Assembly (NCBI GenBank): GCA_029246685.1
Contig: JAQWMR010000016.1
Location: 774,877-838,876 of the forward strand
From: Acidimicrobiales bacterium
Lineage (GTDB): Bacteria > Actinomycetota > Acidimicrobiia > Acidimicrobiales > Aldehydirespiratoraceae
DNA: 64,000 nt
Reading direction: 5' to 3'
The notes under the pieces are model-generated. The model saw only the letters and a program-made list of their open reading frames with translations, had not been told where the DNA came from and made no database searches. Shown here piece after piece: positions 25,291-34,028 of the stretch. Position 1 is the stretch's first letter, and each line of letters starts with the position of its first letter. The translations under genes and the position numbers were made by a program.

Positions 25291-27314
25291 CAGTCAGCTC
25301 CTTCTTCTGCACCGGCGGTGGCATCGGCCATTTCGGCCTCCGCACCCTCGCCGTCGTCATCGTCATCGTCATCGTCATGGTCGTCGTGACCGTGGTCGTG
25401 GTCGGCGTCGGGATCATCGACTGGCTCGAGCGCCCAGCTGTAGATGCCGAGGCCGACAAGCGCGCCACCGAGGACGCACAACCACAGATTGAAGATCAGG
25501 CCGTAGCCGATGATCGGTAGCCCGAGGGCCACCACGAGCGGCCAGAACGAGGGCGCCGGCAGGTGCACGCCGACGGCGTCGCCCTTCTGGGTGGCTTCCT
25601 CGATCGTCGCGATGCGCACAACATTCTTGTTCTCGTCGTAGCCGTACTTGCGGTGCCACCACTCATCGTCGCTCTCGACGATCGGGACCTCGTCGAAGTT
25701 GTGCTCCGGCGCCGGCGATTGGATCATCCACTCGAGGCTGCGGGCGTCCCACGGGTCGGGACCGGGCGCCGGCAGGTGCGGTGCATCCCGGCGTGACTTC
25801 CACACGTTGAGGAAGAAGACCACGACCGACAGGGCGATGATGAACGCCCCGATGGTGGCGATCAGGTTCCAGAACGCGAAGCCGAAGCCCGGAGAGTAGG
25901 TGTCGATACGGCGACTCATGCCCTGGAGGCCGAGTACGTGCATCGGTCCGAACGTGAGGTTGAAGCCGATGAGCATCGTCCAGAAGTGGACCTTGCCCCA
26001 CGTCTCATTGAGCATGAAACCGAAGACCTTCGGCCACCAGAAGTAGAGACCGCCCATGAGTCCGAGCACGCCACCACCGAAGATCACGTAGTGGAAGTGA
26101 GCGACGATGTAGTAGGTGTCGGTCTGCTGGGTGTCGGCGGGCGCCAGGGCGTGGGTGACGCCCGAAAGGCCGCCGATGGTGAACATCGCAACGGTGCCGA
26201 CCGCGAAGAGCATCGCGGTGGTGAAGCGCAACTTGCCGCCCCACATCGTGGCGAGCCAGTTGAGGATCTTCACACCCGTTGGTACCGCGATGAACATCGT
26301 GGACATCGAGAAGGCCCACACGGAGAGCGGGCCGATGCCCGACACGAACATGTGGTGTGCCCACACGCCCCAGCCCATGAAGCCGATGGCGATGCCCGAG
26401 AACACCATGAACGAGTAACCGAAGATGGGCTTGCGGCTGAACGTCGGGATGATCTCGGAGACCACCCCGAACGCAGGCAGGATGATGATGTACACCTCTG
26501 GATGCCCGAATATCCAGAATAAGTGTTGCCACAGCAACGGGTCCGCGCCCGCCTCCGGATTGAAGAATTGAGCGTCGAACAGCCGGTCGAACATCAGCAG
26601 GAACAGCGCCACCGTGATGACCGGGATGGCGAAGAGCAACAGGAACTGCGTCACCAGGAGCATCCAGGTGAGCACCGGCATACGGAACAGACTCATGCCC
26701 GGCGCCCGCATGTTGAGACAGGTGACGATCAGGTTGATCGCCGACACCAGCGACGCGATACCGGCGATCTGCAGGCCGAGGGCGTAGAAGTCCACGCCGT
26801 GACTCGGCGAGAACGCGAGACCCGAGTTGGGCGAGTAACAGAACCAGCCACAGTCGGCGCCACCGCCACCCACGATCCACGAGGTGTTCAGGAAGATCGC
26901 ACCGGAGAGCCACACCCAGAACGACAGGGCGTTGAGACGGGGGAACGCCACGTCGCGAGCGCCGATCTGGAGCGGGATCAGGTAGTTCGCGAAGGCCGCA
27001 GCCAGCGGCATGATGAAGAGGAACACCATCGTCACGCCGTGCATCGTGAAGACCTGGTTGTACACGTCGGCGGACAGGATCTGTCCGTCCGGCGCCGCGA
27101 GCTGCAAGCGGATCAGCAGTGCCTCGATGCCGCCCACGACGAAGAAGAACATCGCGGCGACGCCGTACATGATGCCGATCTTCTTGTGGTCGACGGTGCT
27201 CAACCAGTCGCGCCAACCCTTGCCTCCCTGGGGGCGGGTGAACACGCCGAGCGGGCGGTCGACGACAAGGTCTTCACCGGTCGTCAGGGCTAGTGGTTCG
27301 TCAGTGACGGCCAT
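25290..27314 (-). CDS. ctaD: Cytochrome c oxidase subunit I
   Basis: This is the catalytic heme-copper subunit, 674 residues. All metal ligands are in place: His92 (heme a, FTMHGVTM), His271 and Tyr275 (CuB and its cross-linked Tyr, GHPEVY), His320-His321 (WAHHMF), and His406 and His408 (AHFHYVIFGG; heme a3 and heme a). After the usual 12 helices there is a soluble segment with GPDPWDARSLEW, two more membrane segments (about 590-635) and a tail of about 40 residues rich in Asp and His. It overlaps ctaE by one base and lies one base after ctaC. Confidence 0.97.
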   Translation of the reverse strand: MAVTDEPLALTTGEDLVVDRPLGVFTRPQGGKGWRDWLSTVDHKKIGIMYGVAAMFFFVVGGIEALLIRLQLAAPDGQILSADVYNQVFTMHGVTMVFLFIMPLAAAFANYLIPLQIGARDVAFPRLNALSFWVWLSGAIFLNTSWIVGGGGADCGWFCYSPNSGLAFSPSHGVDFYALGLQIAGIASLVSAINLIVTCLNMRAPGMSLFRMPVLTWMLLVTQFLLLFAIPVITVALFLLMFDRLFDAQFFNPEAGADPLLWQHLFWIFGHPEVYIIILPAFGVVSEIIPTFSRKPIFGYSFMVFSGIAIGFMGWGVWAHHMFVSGIGPLSVWAFSMSTMFIAVPTGVKILNWLATMWGGKLRFTTAMLFAVGTVAMFTIGGLSGVTHALAPADTQQTDTYYIVAHFHYVIFGGGVLGLMGGLYFWWPKVFGFMLNETWGKVHFWTMLIGFNLTFGPMHVLGLQGMSRRIDTYSPGFGFAFWNLIATIGAFIIALSVVVFFLNVWKSRRDAPHLPAPGPDPWDARSLEWMIQSPAPEHNFDEVPIVESDDEWWHRKYGYDENKNVVRIATIEEATQKGDAVGVHLPAPSFWPLVVALGLPIIGYGLIFNLWLCVLGGALVGLGIYSWALEPVDDPDADHDHGHDDHDDDDDDDDGEGAEAEMADATAGAEEGAD

Positions 27315-27315
27315 C

Positions 27316-28620
27316 TCACTCCACCTCCGTCGCGTCGATCATCCAGCCATCGGCATCGGGGCCGAGTGTGATGAGGAAGGCGATCACGTCATCGATCTGT
27401 CGTTCGGTCAGGTTGCGGTCCGGCATACCCCGGGGCAGTTCGCCGTCGGCAAGCCCGTCCGCGAAGTTCTCTTTGATGCCGTTCGGGTCGCGGATCCAGC
27501 GAGCCAGATCATCAACGTTGACCGTACCGTCCTCGTTGTAGAGGTTGAGGATGCCACCGGCGAAGGTGGTGCGGCCCATGAGATGCGTCAGGTCCGGAGC
27601 GGATCCCGAGACCACGTCGGCACCGTCGTAGGGCTCGCCGTTGACCATGTCATTGAAGCCGTTGACCAGGTGGCACGAGGCGCACTGGGCGGCGAAGACG
27701 TCGAGGCCGCGCAGCTCGGCGCTGGCTTCGTCGTCGACGGCGGCCGGCTCGCCGGCGCGGTAGGCGTCGACGTAGGCCTGGAGTTCGGCGTCGAAGGTGG
27801 CGGGCGCCATCTGCTCGTCGATCCATGCCTGGAAGTCGGGCGGGTCGAGGGCGATCGTCTGCATCCGCATGCGGCTGTGGGACAGACCACAGAACTCGGT
27901 GCACTGACCGAAGTAGACCCCGGGATCGTACGCCTCGATCTTCCAGGGCGCGAAGCGACCGGGGACCGCATCCCTCTTGCCGTTGAGGGCCGGGATCCAG
28001 TGGGAGTGGATGACGTCACGCGAGGTGATGATCAGCTCCACTTCCTGACCGGTCGGAATGGCGAACTGGCCGGAGGTGACGATGTCGGCCGGCGGCAGGT
28101 TGCGCTGGTCGGCGAGCTGCTCCGTGGTGATCTGCTGGCCGTCGAGGTAGTAGCGGTACTCCCACCACCACTGCTGGCCGACGACGACGACCGTGGGCTC
28201 CCAATCGACGGTCTCACCGTGGACGGTGAGTGGCATCGCGTTCTCTTCGTCGACGCTGTTGATGCTGAAGTGCACCACCGAAGTGGCGACAGCAATGATC
28301 GCCATCAGGATCGCCGGACCGATCGTCCAGCCGAGTTCGAGCGGGTTGTTGTGGGCCGTCTGGGCCGGGAACTCGTCGTCACCTTCGTAGGTGGCGACCC
28401 GATTCTTGAGGCTCAGCCAGAGGACTGCGCCACAGACGAGCACGAGCACGACACCGGCGATGATGAAGACCGGAAGCGCGAGGCCCCAGATCTCGTCGGC
28501 GACAGGGCTCTGGGGTTCGAGAGTGTCGAGCTCGGCATCGCTCGCACAACCAGCCAGAAGTAGCGCGAGCAGCAGCCCCGTGCCGGTCCCCCGGCGGCGA
28601 ACGTTGAACAGATCACTCAC
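27316..28620 (-). CDS. ctaC: Cytochrome c oxidase subunit II with fused cytochrome c (caa3 type)
   Basis: Subunit II takes electrons into the CuA centre. The 434-residue protein starts with a lipoprotein signal (LLLALLLAGC, Cys25) and two membrane helices. The cupredoxin domain has VIHSHWIPAL (His205) and QCTEFCGLSHSRMRM with Cys240, Glu242, Cys244, His248 and Met251 for CuA. A C-terminal cytochrome c domain binds heme through CASCH (313-317), as in caa3 oxidases. The start is GTG at 28620, overlapping the preceding gene's stop by four bases. Confidence 0.96.
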   Translation of the reverse strand: MSDLFNVRRRGTGTGLLLALLLAGCASDAELDTLEPQSPVADEIWGLALPVFIIAGVVLVLVCGAVLWLSLKNRVATYEGDDEFPAQTAHNNPLELGWTIGPAILMAIIAVATSVVHFSINSVDEENAMPLTVHGETVDWEPTVVVVGQQWWWEYRYYLDGQQITTEQLADQRNLPPADIVTSGQFAIPTGQEVELIITSRDVIHSHWIPALNGKRDAVPGRFAPWKIEAYDPGVYFGQCTEFCGLSHSRMRMQTIALDPPDFQAWIDEQMAPATFDAELQAYVDAYRAGEPAAVDDEASAELRGLDVFAAQCASCHLVNGFNDMVNGEPYDGADVVSGSAPDLTHLMGRTTFAGGILNLYNEDGTVNVDDLARWIRDPNGIKENFADGLADGELPRGMPDRNLTERQIDDVIAFLITLGPDADGWMIDATEVE

Positions 28621-29453
28621 TCTTCAGCTTCTCCGTCATGCTCGCCATCGGTGTCTTCACCTTCGTGGCTCTCGTCGCCTTCGTGGCTGTCGGAGCCATG
28701 GACTTCGTGCTCGTGGAACTCACGCTCGCCTTCGACCGTGGCCCACACGCCACCGCCGAGAATCGCGACGCCCAGAACGACCGCGAGGCCGGAGATGAGG
28801 TTGCGGTTGATCTTGAACTCGATCGAGTTGGCCGCCATCGCGCCGATGGCAAGGATGATGACAGCGACGACGCCGGCAATCACCACCGCACCGAGCTTGG
28901 AGGCGTTGAGCAGGATTCGTGAGGAGGCCAACACGCCGACGGCGATGATCGCACCGCCGAGCGCAGGGATCTCGATCGGCGCCATGATGCGGTTGCGCAG
29001 CGCCCGATTGGCTTCGGGGTCGCCGGTGGCGCGGTCCGCCCAGGCGTCCATCATCCACTCGACTGCCACGAGCGAGACGATCACGAGGCCGGTGATGAAG
29101 ATCGCAGTGTTGAGCACGAGGCCGACGGCCATGGTGCCGGCGCCAAAGGCACCGATGACCGGCCAGAAGCTGCCGGTGACCGGCATGGTGGGCTCGATGT
29201 CCTCGACCCCGACGTAGTCGGCTTGGTCGGCCGGATCAGCGTCGCGGAAGAAGATCAGGGTGCAGGCGATGCCCATCGCCGCGAGGCCGAGGAACATCAG
29301 CACGCCGTAGCCGATGTGTTCGCCGACACCTTCCTTCCAGCCCCACGAGATGGGACCGACCCAGTTGCCGCCGGTGGTGTAGCCGTAGAGAACGGCAGCG
29401 GTGACGAGGGCTACCCCGATACCGAAGAAGAACTTGAAGCCCGTTGTGAACAT
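28617..29453 (-). CDS. CtaF-like oxidase subunit with C-terminal membrane extension
   Basis: The N-terminal 150 residues resemble actinobacterial oxidase subunit IV (CtaF): FKFFFGIGVALVTAAVLYGY, a GYGVLMFLGLAAMG helix, FFRDADPADQADYVG, and GSFWPVIGAFG leading into two helices. About 130 further residues follow, which CtaF lacks, with three hydrophobic segments and a strongly His/Glu/Asp-rich tail (EREFHEHEVHG and onward). The total is 278 residues. The gene sits between the subunit III-like gene and ctaC, with a four-base overlap to ctaC, and is surely part of the oxidase operon. The CtaF assignment covers the N-terminal half only. Confidence 0.7.
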   Translation of the reverse strand: MFTTGFKFFFGIGVALVTAAVLYGYTTGGNWVGPISWGWKEGVGEHIGYGVLMFLGLAAMGIACTLIFFRDADPADQADYVGVEDIEPTMPVTGSFWPVIGAFGAGTMAVGLVLNTAIFITGLVIVSLVAVEWMMDAWADRATGDPEANRALRNRIMAPIEIPALGGAIIAVGVLASSRILLNASKLGAVVIAGVVAVIILAIGAMAANSIEFKINRNLISGLAVVLGVAILGGGVWATVEGEREFHEHEVHGSDSHEGDESHEGEDTDGEHDGEAEE

Positions 29454-29460
29454 CTGATCC

Positions 29461-30039
29461 CTACTTCGTGACGTAGACGACGTACCAGGCGATCGCCCAC
29501 ATGGCGACGACTGTGTTCCAGAAGAACGCGGCGGCGGCAACACCATCGGCCTTGCGGGGGCCGTACTGGCCCACCAGGGCCCGCAGGAAGGTGAGTGCCA
29601 GGAAAGCGACGGCAGCGATCAGGAAGGCGATGAAGGTGCCGTTCACGACGAAGAAGAGGAATTCCGCGGTGCTGCCGTTGAGGGTGAACCCCGTGTCGTT
29701 GATGATGAACCAGAGCTGGTTGAACACCGCCGCACCGAACAGCCCGGTGAGGCCGAGGGCGACGAAGGCGTTCATCCGATCATCGGCGTTGATCGCCTGT
29801 ACCGCCCACTGCACCGTGAAGATCGAGAGGATCAGCGTGGCGAAGATGAAGCCGGCCGGGCCGAGCTCCACGGAGCTGGCATCGAACCACTCGATTGCGG
29901 TGGCTCGTGCTCGCACGTAGACGAGCAGGACGCCGGCGAACGTGATGAAGGCAGCTGAAGAGCCGAACATCGTGGCGACGAGGACCGTGCGGGGGCGGGT
30001 GGCCTCCGCGGACGGCAGGCCAGTGGTGGTGGCTGTCAT
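29461..30039 (-). CDS. Divergent heme-copper oxidase subunit III-like protein
   Basis: This 192-residue membrane protein has five helices. It resembles subunit III in spacing and in its end, FFWNTVVAMWAIAWYVVYVTK, which lines up with the YWHFVDVVWIFIF ending of the true subunit III at 24649 but lacks the His and Asp. Earlier blocks (GPAGFIFATLILSIFTVQWA; FNQLWFIINDTGF) are only distantly similar. It is directly adjacent to the ligand-less subunit I gene (no gap), so the two probably form a complex. Confidence 0.6.
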   Translation of the reverse strand: MTATTTGLPSAEATRPRTVLVATMFGSSAAFITFAGVLLVYVRARATAIEWFDASSVELGPAGFIFATLILSIFTVQWAVQAINADDRMNAFVALGLTGLFGAAVFNQLWFIINDTGFTLNGSTAEFLFFVVNGTFIAFLIAAVAFLALTFLRALVGQYGPRKADGVAAAAFFWNTVVAMWAIAWYVVYVTK

Positions 30040-31722
30040 CTAGGACTCCTCCCCTTCCGTGCTGTCGACTTCCGGCTCGAGTTCCGTGCGGTCGAGTAGC
30101 GGGGCTTCTGAGGTGACGAGCGCAGGCGGTTCGGTGAACACGCCATCGACGGTGGACCACTCGAGGGTCTGGCCGCCCCATGGATCGTCGCCACCGGCCG
30201 GGCCGCGGCGGACCGCGCCGGCGATCGCAGCAACGACACCGAGTGCGCCGAGGGCAACGAGGACGGCGCCGGCGGTCGAAATCCATGCGAGCGCGTCGGC
30301 CGCCTCGGCGGTGGGAACGAAGCGGGGGTCGTTCACCGTGTCGAAGAATCCGCTGACCACCTGTGCACCGCCCAAGAGGACGCCGCCGAGAAGGAGGTCG
30401 GCGATGGCCAGGCGGCCCATCATCGGAGAGAGTTCGTGGCCACCGATCTTGGAGGCCCAGAACCAGAAGCCGCCGACGGCCGCAGTGATCGCGCCGAAGA
30501 GGACAAGGTTGCCGACGCCCGAGACGGCGAGCGTGCCGATGCCCTCGACCGCGTCGGCGGAACCGCCCAACTCGAGCGGCTCGATGACGCGTACCGCGCC
30601 GGCGGCCACGCCGGCGAGAAGAAGCAGGCCACCACCGAGGGCGCCCATGAGGTGCGCAGCCGGGAGGCCGACGATGGCGTCCTTGCCCTTCGCCATCGTG
30701 TCGCCCGCGCCGCCCATGGCGCCGAGGACGGGAAGCACGGCAGCGAGGCCGAAGGCGATGAAGAGGAATTGCTCGTCGTGGGGGATCGCGCCGTCGTTCT
30801 GGAAGAACGGTTGGCTCCACGCGCCGATGGCGAGAAGGCCGAACAGGCCGATCAGGCCGAGGGAGACGGCGTGGCGAGCGGCTCGCACACCGGCGGCGAC
30901 GGGAACGACCGAACCGAGAACACCGAGCGCCGGAATGGCGAAGGCATAGACCTGCGGCTGTTCGACCAGCCAGGCGATCTGGTGGTAGATGTCGACGCTG
31001 CCGTTGAGCCCGCCGCCGAACGTGCCCGGACCGTTGTGGAGGTCCACGTAGGCGATGACGAGGTTGGCGAGCAGCACCGGCAGGGTCAGCAGCCAGACGG
31101 CTGCGGTGACGAGCATCGACCATGCGAACAACGGTGCGTGCATGAGGGTCATGCCCTTGACCCGCAAGGAGATCACTGTGGTGGCGATGCACATCGAGGC
31201 CAGCAGGATCGAGATGATCACGAGCCCCATGCCGACGAGGGTGAGAGCGACGGCGTCGCGCTCATCGCCGGTGGCGCGATCGGTGGCGCCCCAGCCGCCG
31301 GCGGCGAGAACCGAGACGACCATGATCCCGGCGCCGATCATGAACCCCCATGCAGCGCCGAGCGCCGCCCGGGGGAAGGCGATGTTGGTGGAGCCAACCT
31401 GCATCGGGACGACCACCATCGCAAGACCGATGAACAGCGGCGCGGCGACGAGCAGCGCGAGGCCGATGCGGTAGAGGGCCCACATCTGGAAGTAGGCGTT
31501 GTCGCCGCCGAAGACGTCGGTGCTCGCAGCGTCGGTGGACTCGATACCGAGCAGCACGCCGATCACGACGGCGCCGAGAAGTCCGACGAGGCCGGTGCGG
31601 AGCCAGAGGCGGCCGATGCGCCGGTGGTCCGTGGTGGTGAGCGCGTCGTACAGCCCAGCCACCGCGGGGGAGGAAACCGCCGGTGCAGTGTCGGTCGCCG
31701 GCGGTGAGTCGGTCATCGTCAT
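30040..31722 (-). CDS. Heme-copper oxidase subunit I homologue lacking metal ligands
   Basis: This 560-residue protein has twelve predicted helices and clear descent from oxidase subunit I: VVVPMQVGSTNIAFPR matches IPLQIGARDVAFPR of CtaD, WLVEQPQVY matches WIFGHPEVY, and DDPWGGQTLEW matches GPDPWDARSLEW. The catalytic ligands are gone. Tyr84 stands where the helix II heme His should be, Gln255 replaces the CuB His, WSQP (302-305) replaces WAHH, and the helix X HFH is absent (a single His357 is out of register). It should bind neither heme nor CuB in the normal way. It is the first gene of the oxidase operon, with ATG at 31722 preceded by GGAGG; a second ATG is at 31716. Its role is unknown; a structural or assembly subunit is one guess. 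Confidence 0.75.
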   Translation of the reverse strand: MTMTDSPPATDTAPAVSSPAVAGLYDALTTTDHRRIGRLWLRTGLVGLLGAVVIGVLLGIESTDAASTDVFGGDNAYFQMWALYRIGLALLVAAPLFIGLAMVVVPMQVGSTNIAFPRAALGAAWGFMIGAGIMVVSVLAAGGWGATDRATGDERDAVALTLVGMGLVIISILLASMCIATTVISLRVKGMTLMHAPLFAWSMLVTAAVWLLTLPVLLANLVIAYVDLHNGPGTFGGGLNGSVDIYHQIAWLVEQPQVYAFAIPALGVLGSVVPVAAGVRAARHAVSLGLIGLFGLLAIGAWSQPFFQNDGAIPHDEQFLFIAFGLAAVLPVLGAMGGAGDTMAKGKDAIVGLPAAHLMGALGGGLLLLAGVAAGAVRVIEPLELGGSADAVEGIGTLAVSGVGNLVLFGAITAAVGGFWFWASKIGGHELSPMMGRLAIADLLLGGVLLGGAQVVSGFFDTVNDPRFVPTAEAADALAWISTAGAVLVALGALGVVAAIAGAVRRGPAGGDDPWGGQTLEWSTVDGVFTEPPALVTSEAPLLDRTELEPEVDSTEGEES

Positions 31723-31929
31723 GGTGGCAGGTTTCCTCCGACAGTTGCACCGGACAGCGGGGCACAACTGTTGCTTCGTTCGTGGGCGCATCTCGACGAT
31801 GCCGCGGCGCGGCAACACCCGAGGTGCAGTACCGAGAGGGGAGCCTACAGGGCCGCGCGGGCTCGGATGGAAACCGGGCGGCACCTCATTTTCGGGGATT
31901 TTCGGTCGAATGACGCGAGCCCGAAACCG

Positions 31930-32826
31930 TCAGAAGCCGTTGCGGACGATCTCATCCGCAGCCATCGCACCGAACAGCAGCGTGACGTAGGTGATCGACC
32001 AGCCGAACAGACGCATCGCGAGTGCCGGTTCGGGCCGCCGGAAGACCTGCACGGCGAGGCCCAGGAACACGCCACCGAGCACGATCGCCGCGACGTAGTA
32101 GGTGATCCCCATGTCGGCGACCGGGCCGAACAGGATCGTGAGGCCCCACAGCAGAACCGTGTACCAGACGATGCGGGTGGCGGTGGTCTTGAGCGACGCC
32201 ACGGCGGGGAGCATCGGCACGTCGGCCGCCTGATAGTCGTCCTTGTAGCGGATGGCCAGCGCCCAGAAGTGGGGCGGCGTCCAATAGAAGATGATGGCGA
32301 AGAGGACGACCGGCGGCCAGTCCAACTCGTTGGTGACCGAGGACCAGCCGACGAGCACGGGCACCGCGCCCGCCGCGCCGCCAATGACGATGTTGTGGGT
32401 GGAGGTGCGCTTCAACCACATCGTGTAGACGAAGACGTAGAAGAGCGTGGCCGACACGGCGAGCACTGCCGAAAGCAGGTTCACGAATCCCCAGAGCCAC
32501 GAAAACGCGGCGATCTCGATCGCGAAGGCGAAGATCAGCGCCGCCTTCGGGGTGATCTCGCCGGCCGGAAGAGGCCGGTTCTTCGTGCGTTCCATGAGAC
32601 GGTCGATGTCGCGATCGATGTACATGTTGAACGCGTTGGCACCGCCGGCGGCGAGGGTGCCGCCGATCACGGTGGCCACCATGAGCCAGATCGAGGGCAC
32701 GCCGCCCTCGGCGACCACCATCGTCGGAACCGTGGTGATGAGGAGGAGCTCGATGATCCGCGGCTTCGTCAGCGCGATGAACGCGAGAACGCGCGGGCGC
32801 TGACGGGTGGGGGCGCTTGTGGTCAC
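31930..32826 (-). CDS. ctaB: Protoheme IX farnesyltransferase (heme O synthase)
   Basis: CtaB adds a farnesyl chain to heme b, giving heme O for the oxidase. The 298-residue UbiA-family membrane protein has LTKPRIIELLLITTVP, the prenyl-diphosphate motif NAFNMYIDRDIDRLMERT followed by NRPLPAG, and the second motif YKDDYQAADVPMLP. Eight to nine helices fit the family. The start is taken as GTG at 32826. It is divergent from ctaA, with 60 bases between. The oxidase operon starts 207 bases downstream on the same strand; that gap holds its likely promoter and no gene. Confidence 0.96.
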   Translation of the reverse strand: MTTSAPTRQRPRVLAFIALTKPRIIELLLITTVPTMVVAEGGVPSIWLMVATVIGGTLAAGGANAFNMYIDRDIDRLMERTKNRPLPAGEITPKAALIFAFAIEIAAFSWLWGFVNLLSAVLAVSATLFYVFVYTMWLKRTSTHNIVIGGAAGAVPVLVGWSSVTNELDWPPVVLFAIIFYWTPPHFWALAIRYKDDYQAADVPMLPAVASLKTTATRIVWYTVLLWGLTILFGPVADMGITYYVAAIVLGGVFLGLAVQVFRRPEPALAMRLFGWSITYVTLLFGAMAADEIVRNGF

Positions 32827-32886
32827 GAGTGGCAAGGCTACGGCCGACGGGGCAGGACCGCCCAACGGGGCCGTAGCCTTTCCTGT

Positions 32887-33744
32887 GTGAGTCCGGCCCG
32901 CTATCTCAAGCTCACCCGCGCCGCACTCTGGTCGCTCGCGATCATCGTCTACACCGGGGCCGCGGTTCGCCTCACCGGGTCGGGTCTCGGCTGTCACGAT
33001 TGGCCGAACTGCAATGAGGACGAGCTCGTCCCGGCCGCCGACTATCACGGCTGGATCGAGTTCGGGAACCGCATGTTCACGGGCGTCGTGGCCCTCGCCG
33101 TGATCGCTGCCGTCCTCGGTTCGCTGCGCCGCCAGCCGCAACGGGCGGATCTGACTCGCTACTCCTCGGGCCTGGTGGCCGGCGTTCTCGCCCAGATCAT
33201 CCTCGGCGGGCTGCTCGTCCGGACCGACCTGGACCCACGGTTCACAATGGGACACTTCCTTCTCTCGATGGTGCTGCTGTGGAACGCCGCGGTGCTCCAT
33301 CACCGAGCGGGGCTCGACGACGCACCCTCGGGATCCGGCGACCCGACGATCCGACGACTCACCCGCGCGGTGATGGCCAGCGGTGCCGTCGTCCTTGTCA
33401 TGGGCACGATCGTCACGGGCTCCGGCCCCCACAGCGGCAGTGAGGACGAGTCGGTCGCGAACCGTCTGCCGTTCGATCTCCGTGAGGTCACCCGGATCCA
33501 CTCGATCACCGCGATCATCCTCATCGCCGCCGTCGCCGGAGTGCTGTGGGTCGCCCACACCCGCGGGCTGTTGTCCGTCCGTCGGGCCGCGCAGACGGTC
33601 ACCTCACTCCTCGCTGCGCAGATCGCGCTCGGCTACTGGCAGTACTTCGCCGGAGTGCCGGAGCAGCTCGTCTTCCTGCACATCGTGCTGGCGACGGTCG
33701 CCTGGATCGCGATCGTGCGCCTCGACCTCGAGGCTTCGACGTGA
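32887..33744 (+). CDS. ctaA: Heme A synthase
   Basis: CtaA oxidises the heme O methyl group to a formyl group, giving heme A. The 285-residue membrane protein has eight helices and the conserved RLTGSGLGCHDWPNC with its cysteine pair, EFGNRMFTGVVAL, a MGHFLLSMVLLW helix and TRIHSITAIILIAAV, each supplying heme-ligand His or neighbours. The start is GTG at 32887. The stop overlaps clpS. Divergence from ctaB places both heme A genes under one control region. Confidence 0.93.
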   Translation: MSPARYLKLTRAALWSLAIIVYTGAAVRLTGSGLGCHDWPNCNEDELVPAADYHGWIEFGNRMFTGVVALAVIAAVLGSLRRQPQRADLTRYSSGLVAGVLAQIILGGLLVRTDLDPRFTMGHFLLSMVLLWNAAVLHHRAGLDDAPSGSGDPTIRRLTRAVMASGAVVLVMGTIVTGSGPHSGSEDESVANRLPFDLREVTRIHSITAIILIAAVAGVLWVAHTRGLLSVRRAAQTVTSLLAAQIALGYWQYFAGVPEQLVFLHIVLATVAWIAIVRLDLEAST

Positions 33745-34028
33745 CTGCCCCGTCCACCACCCTCGAGCCAGAGGTCGGTGAGGCCATCGACTTCGATCGG
33801 CCATGGAAAGTGCTCGTCTGGGACGACCCGATCAACCTGATGTCCTACGTCGCCTTCGTGTTCCGCAAGCTCTTCGGCTACTCCGAGGAGAAGGCGAATC
33901 GCCTCATGATGCAGGTCCACACGGAAGGCAAGGCCGTCGTGAACTCCGGGCCGAAGGAGAAGGCCGAGATGGATGTCTTCCGTCTTCAGGAGCACGGGCT
34001 CTGGGCAACACTGGAGCAGGACTCATGA
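33741..34028 (+). CDS. clpS: ATP-dependent Clp protease adapter protein
   Basis: ClpS hands N-degron substrates to the Clp unfoldase. This 95-residue protein has the full core: WKVLVWDDPINLMSYVAFVF, FGYSEEKANRLMMQVH and GKAVVNSGPKEKAEMD. The N-degron pocket residues around the Asp-Asp-Pro-Ile-Asn and Met-x-Val-His positions are present. The start is GTG at 33741, a four-base overlap with the ctaA stop, and its own stop overlaps the DUF2017 start. Confidence 0.94.
   Translation: MTAPSTTLEPEVGEAIDFDRPWKVLVWDDPINLMSYVAFVFRKLFGYSEEKANRLMMQVHTEGKAVVNSGPKEKAEMDVFRLQEHGLWATLEQDS

Noticed and set aside
31860..31920. Short direct repeat (ATTTTCGG and GATTTTCGG) upstream of the oxidase operon
   Set aside because: It is only eight to nine bases, occurs once as a pair and is about 170 bases upstream of the first start codon, too weak to call a regulatory site.
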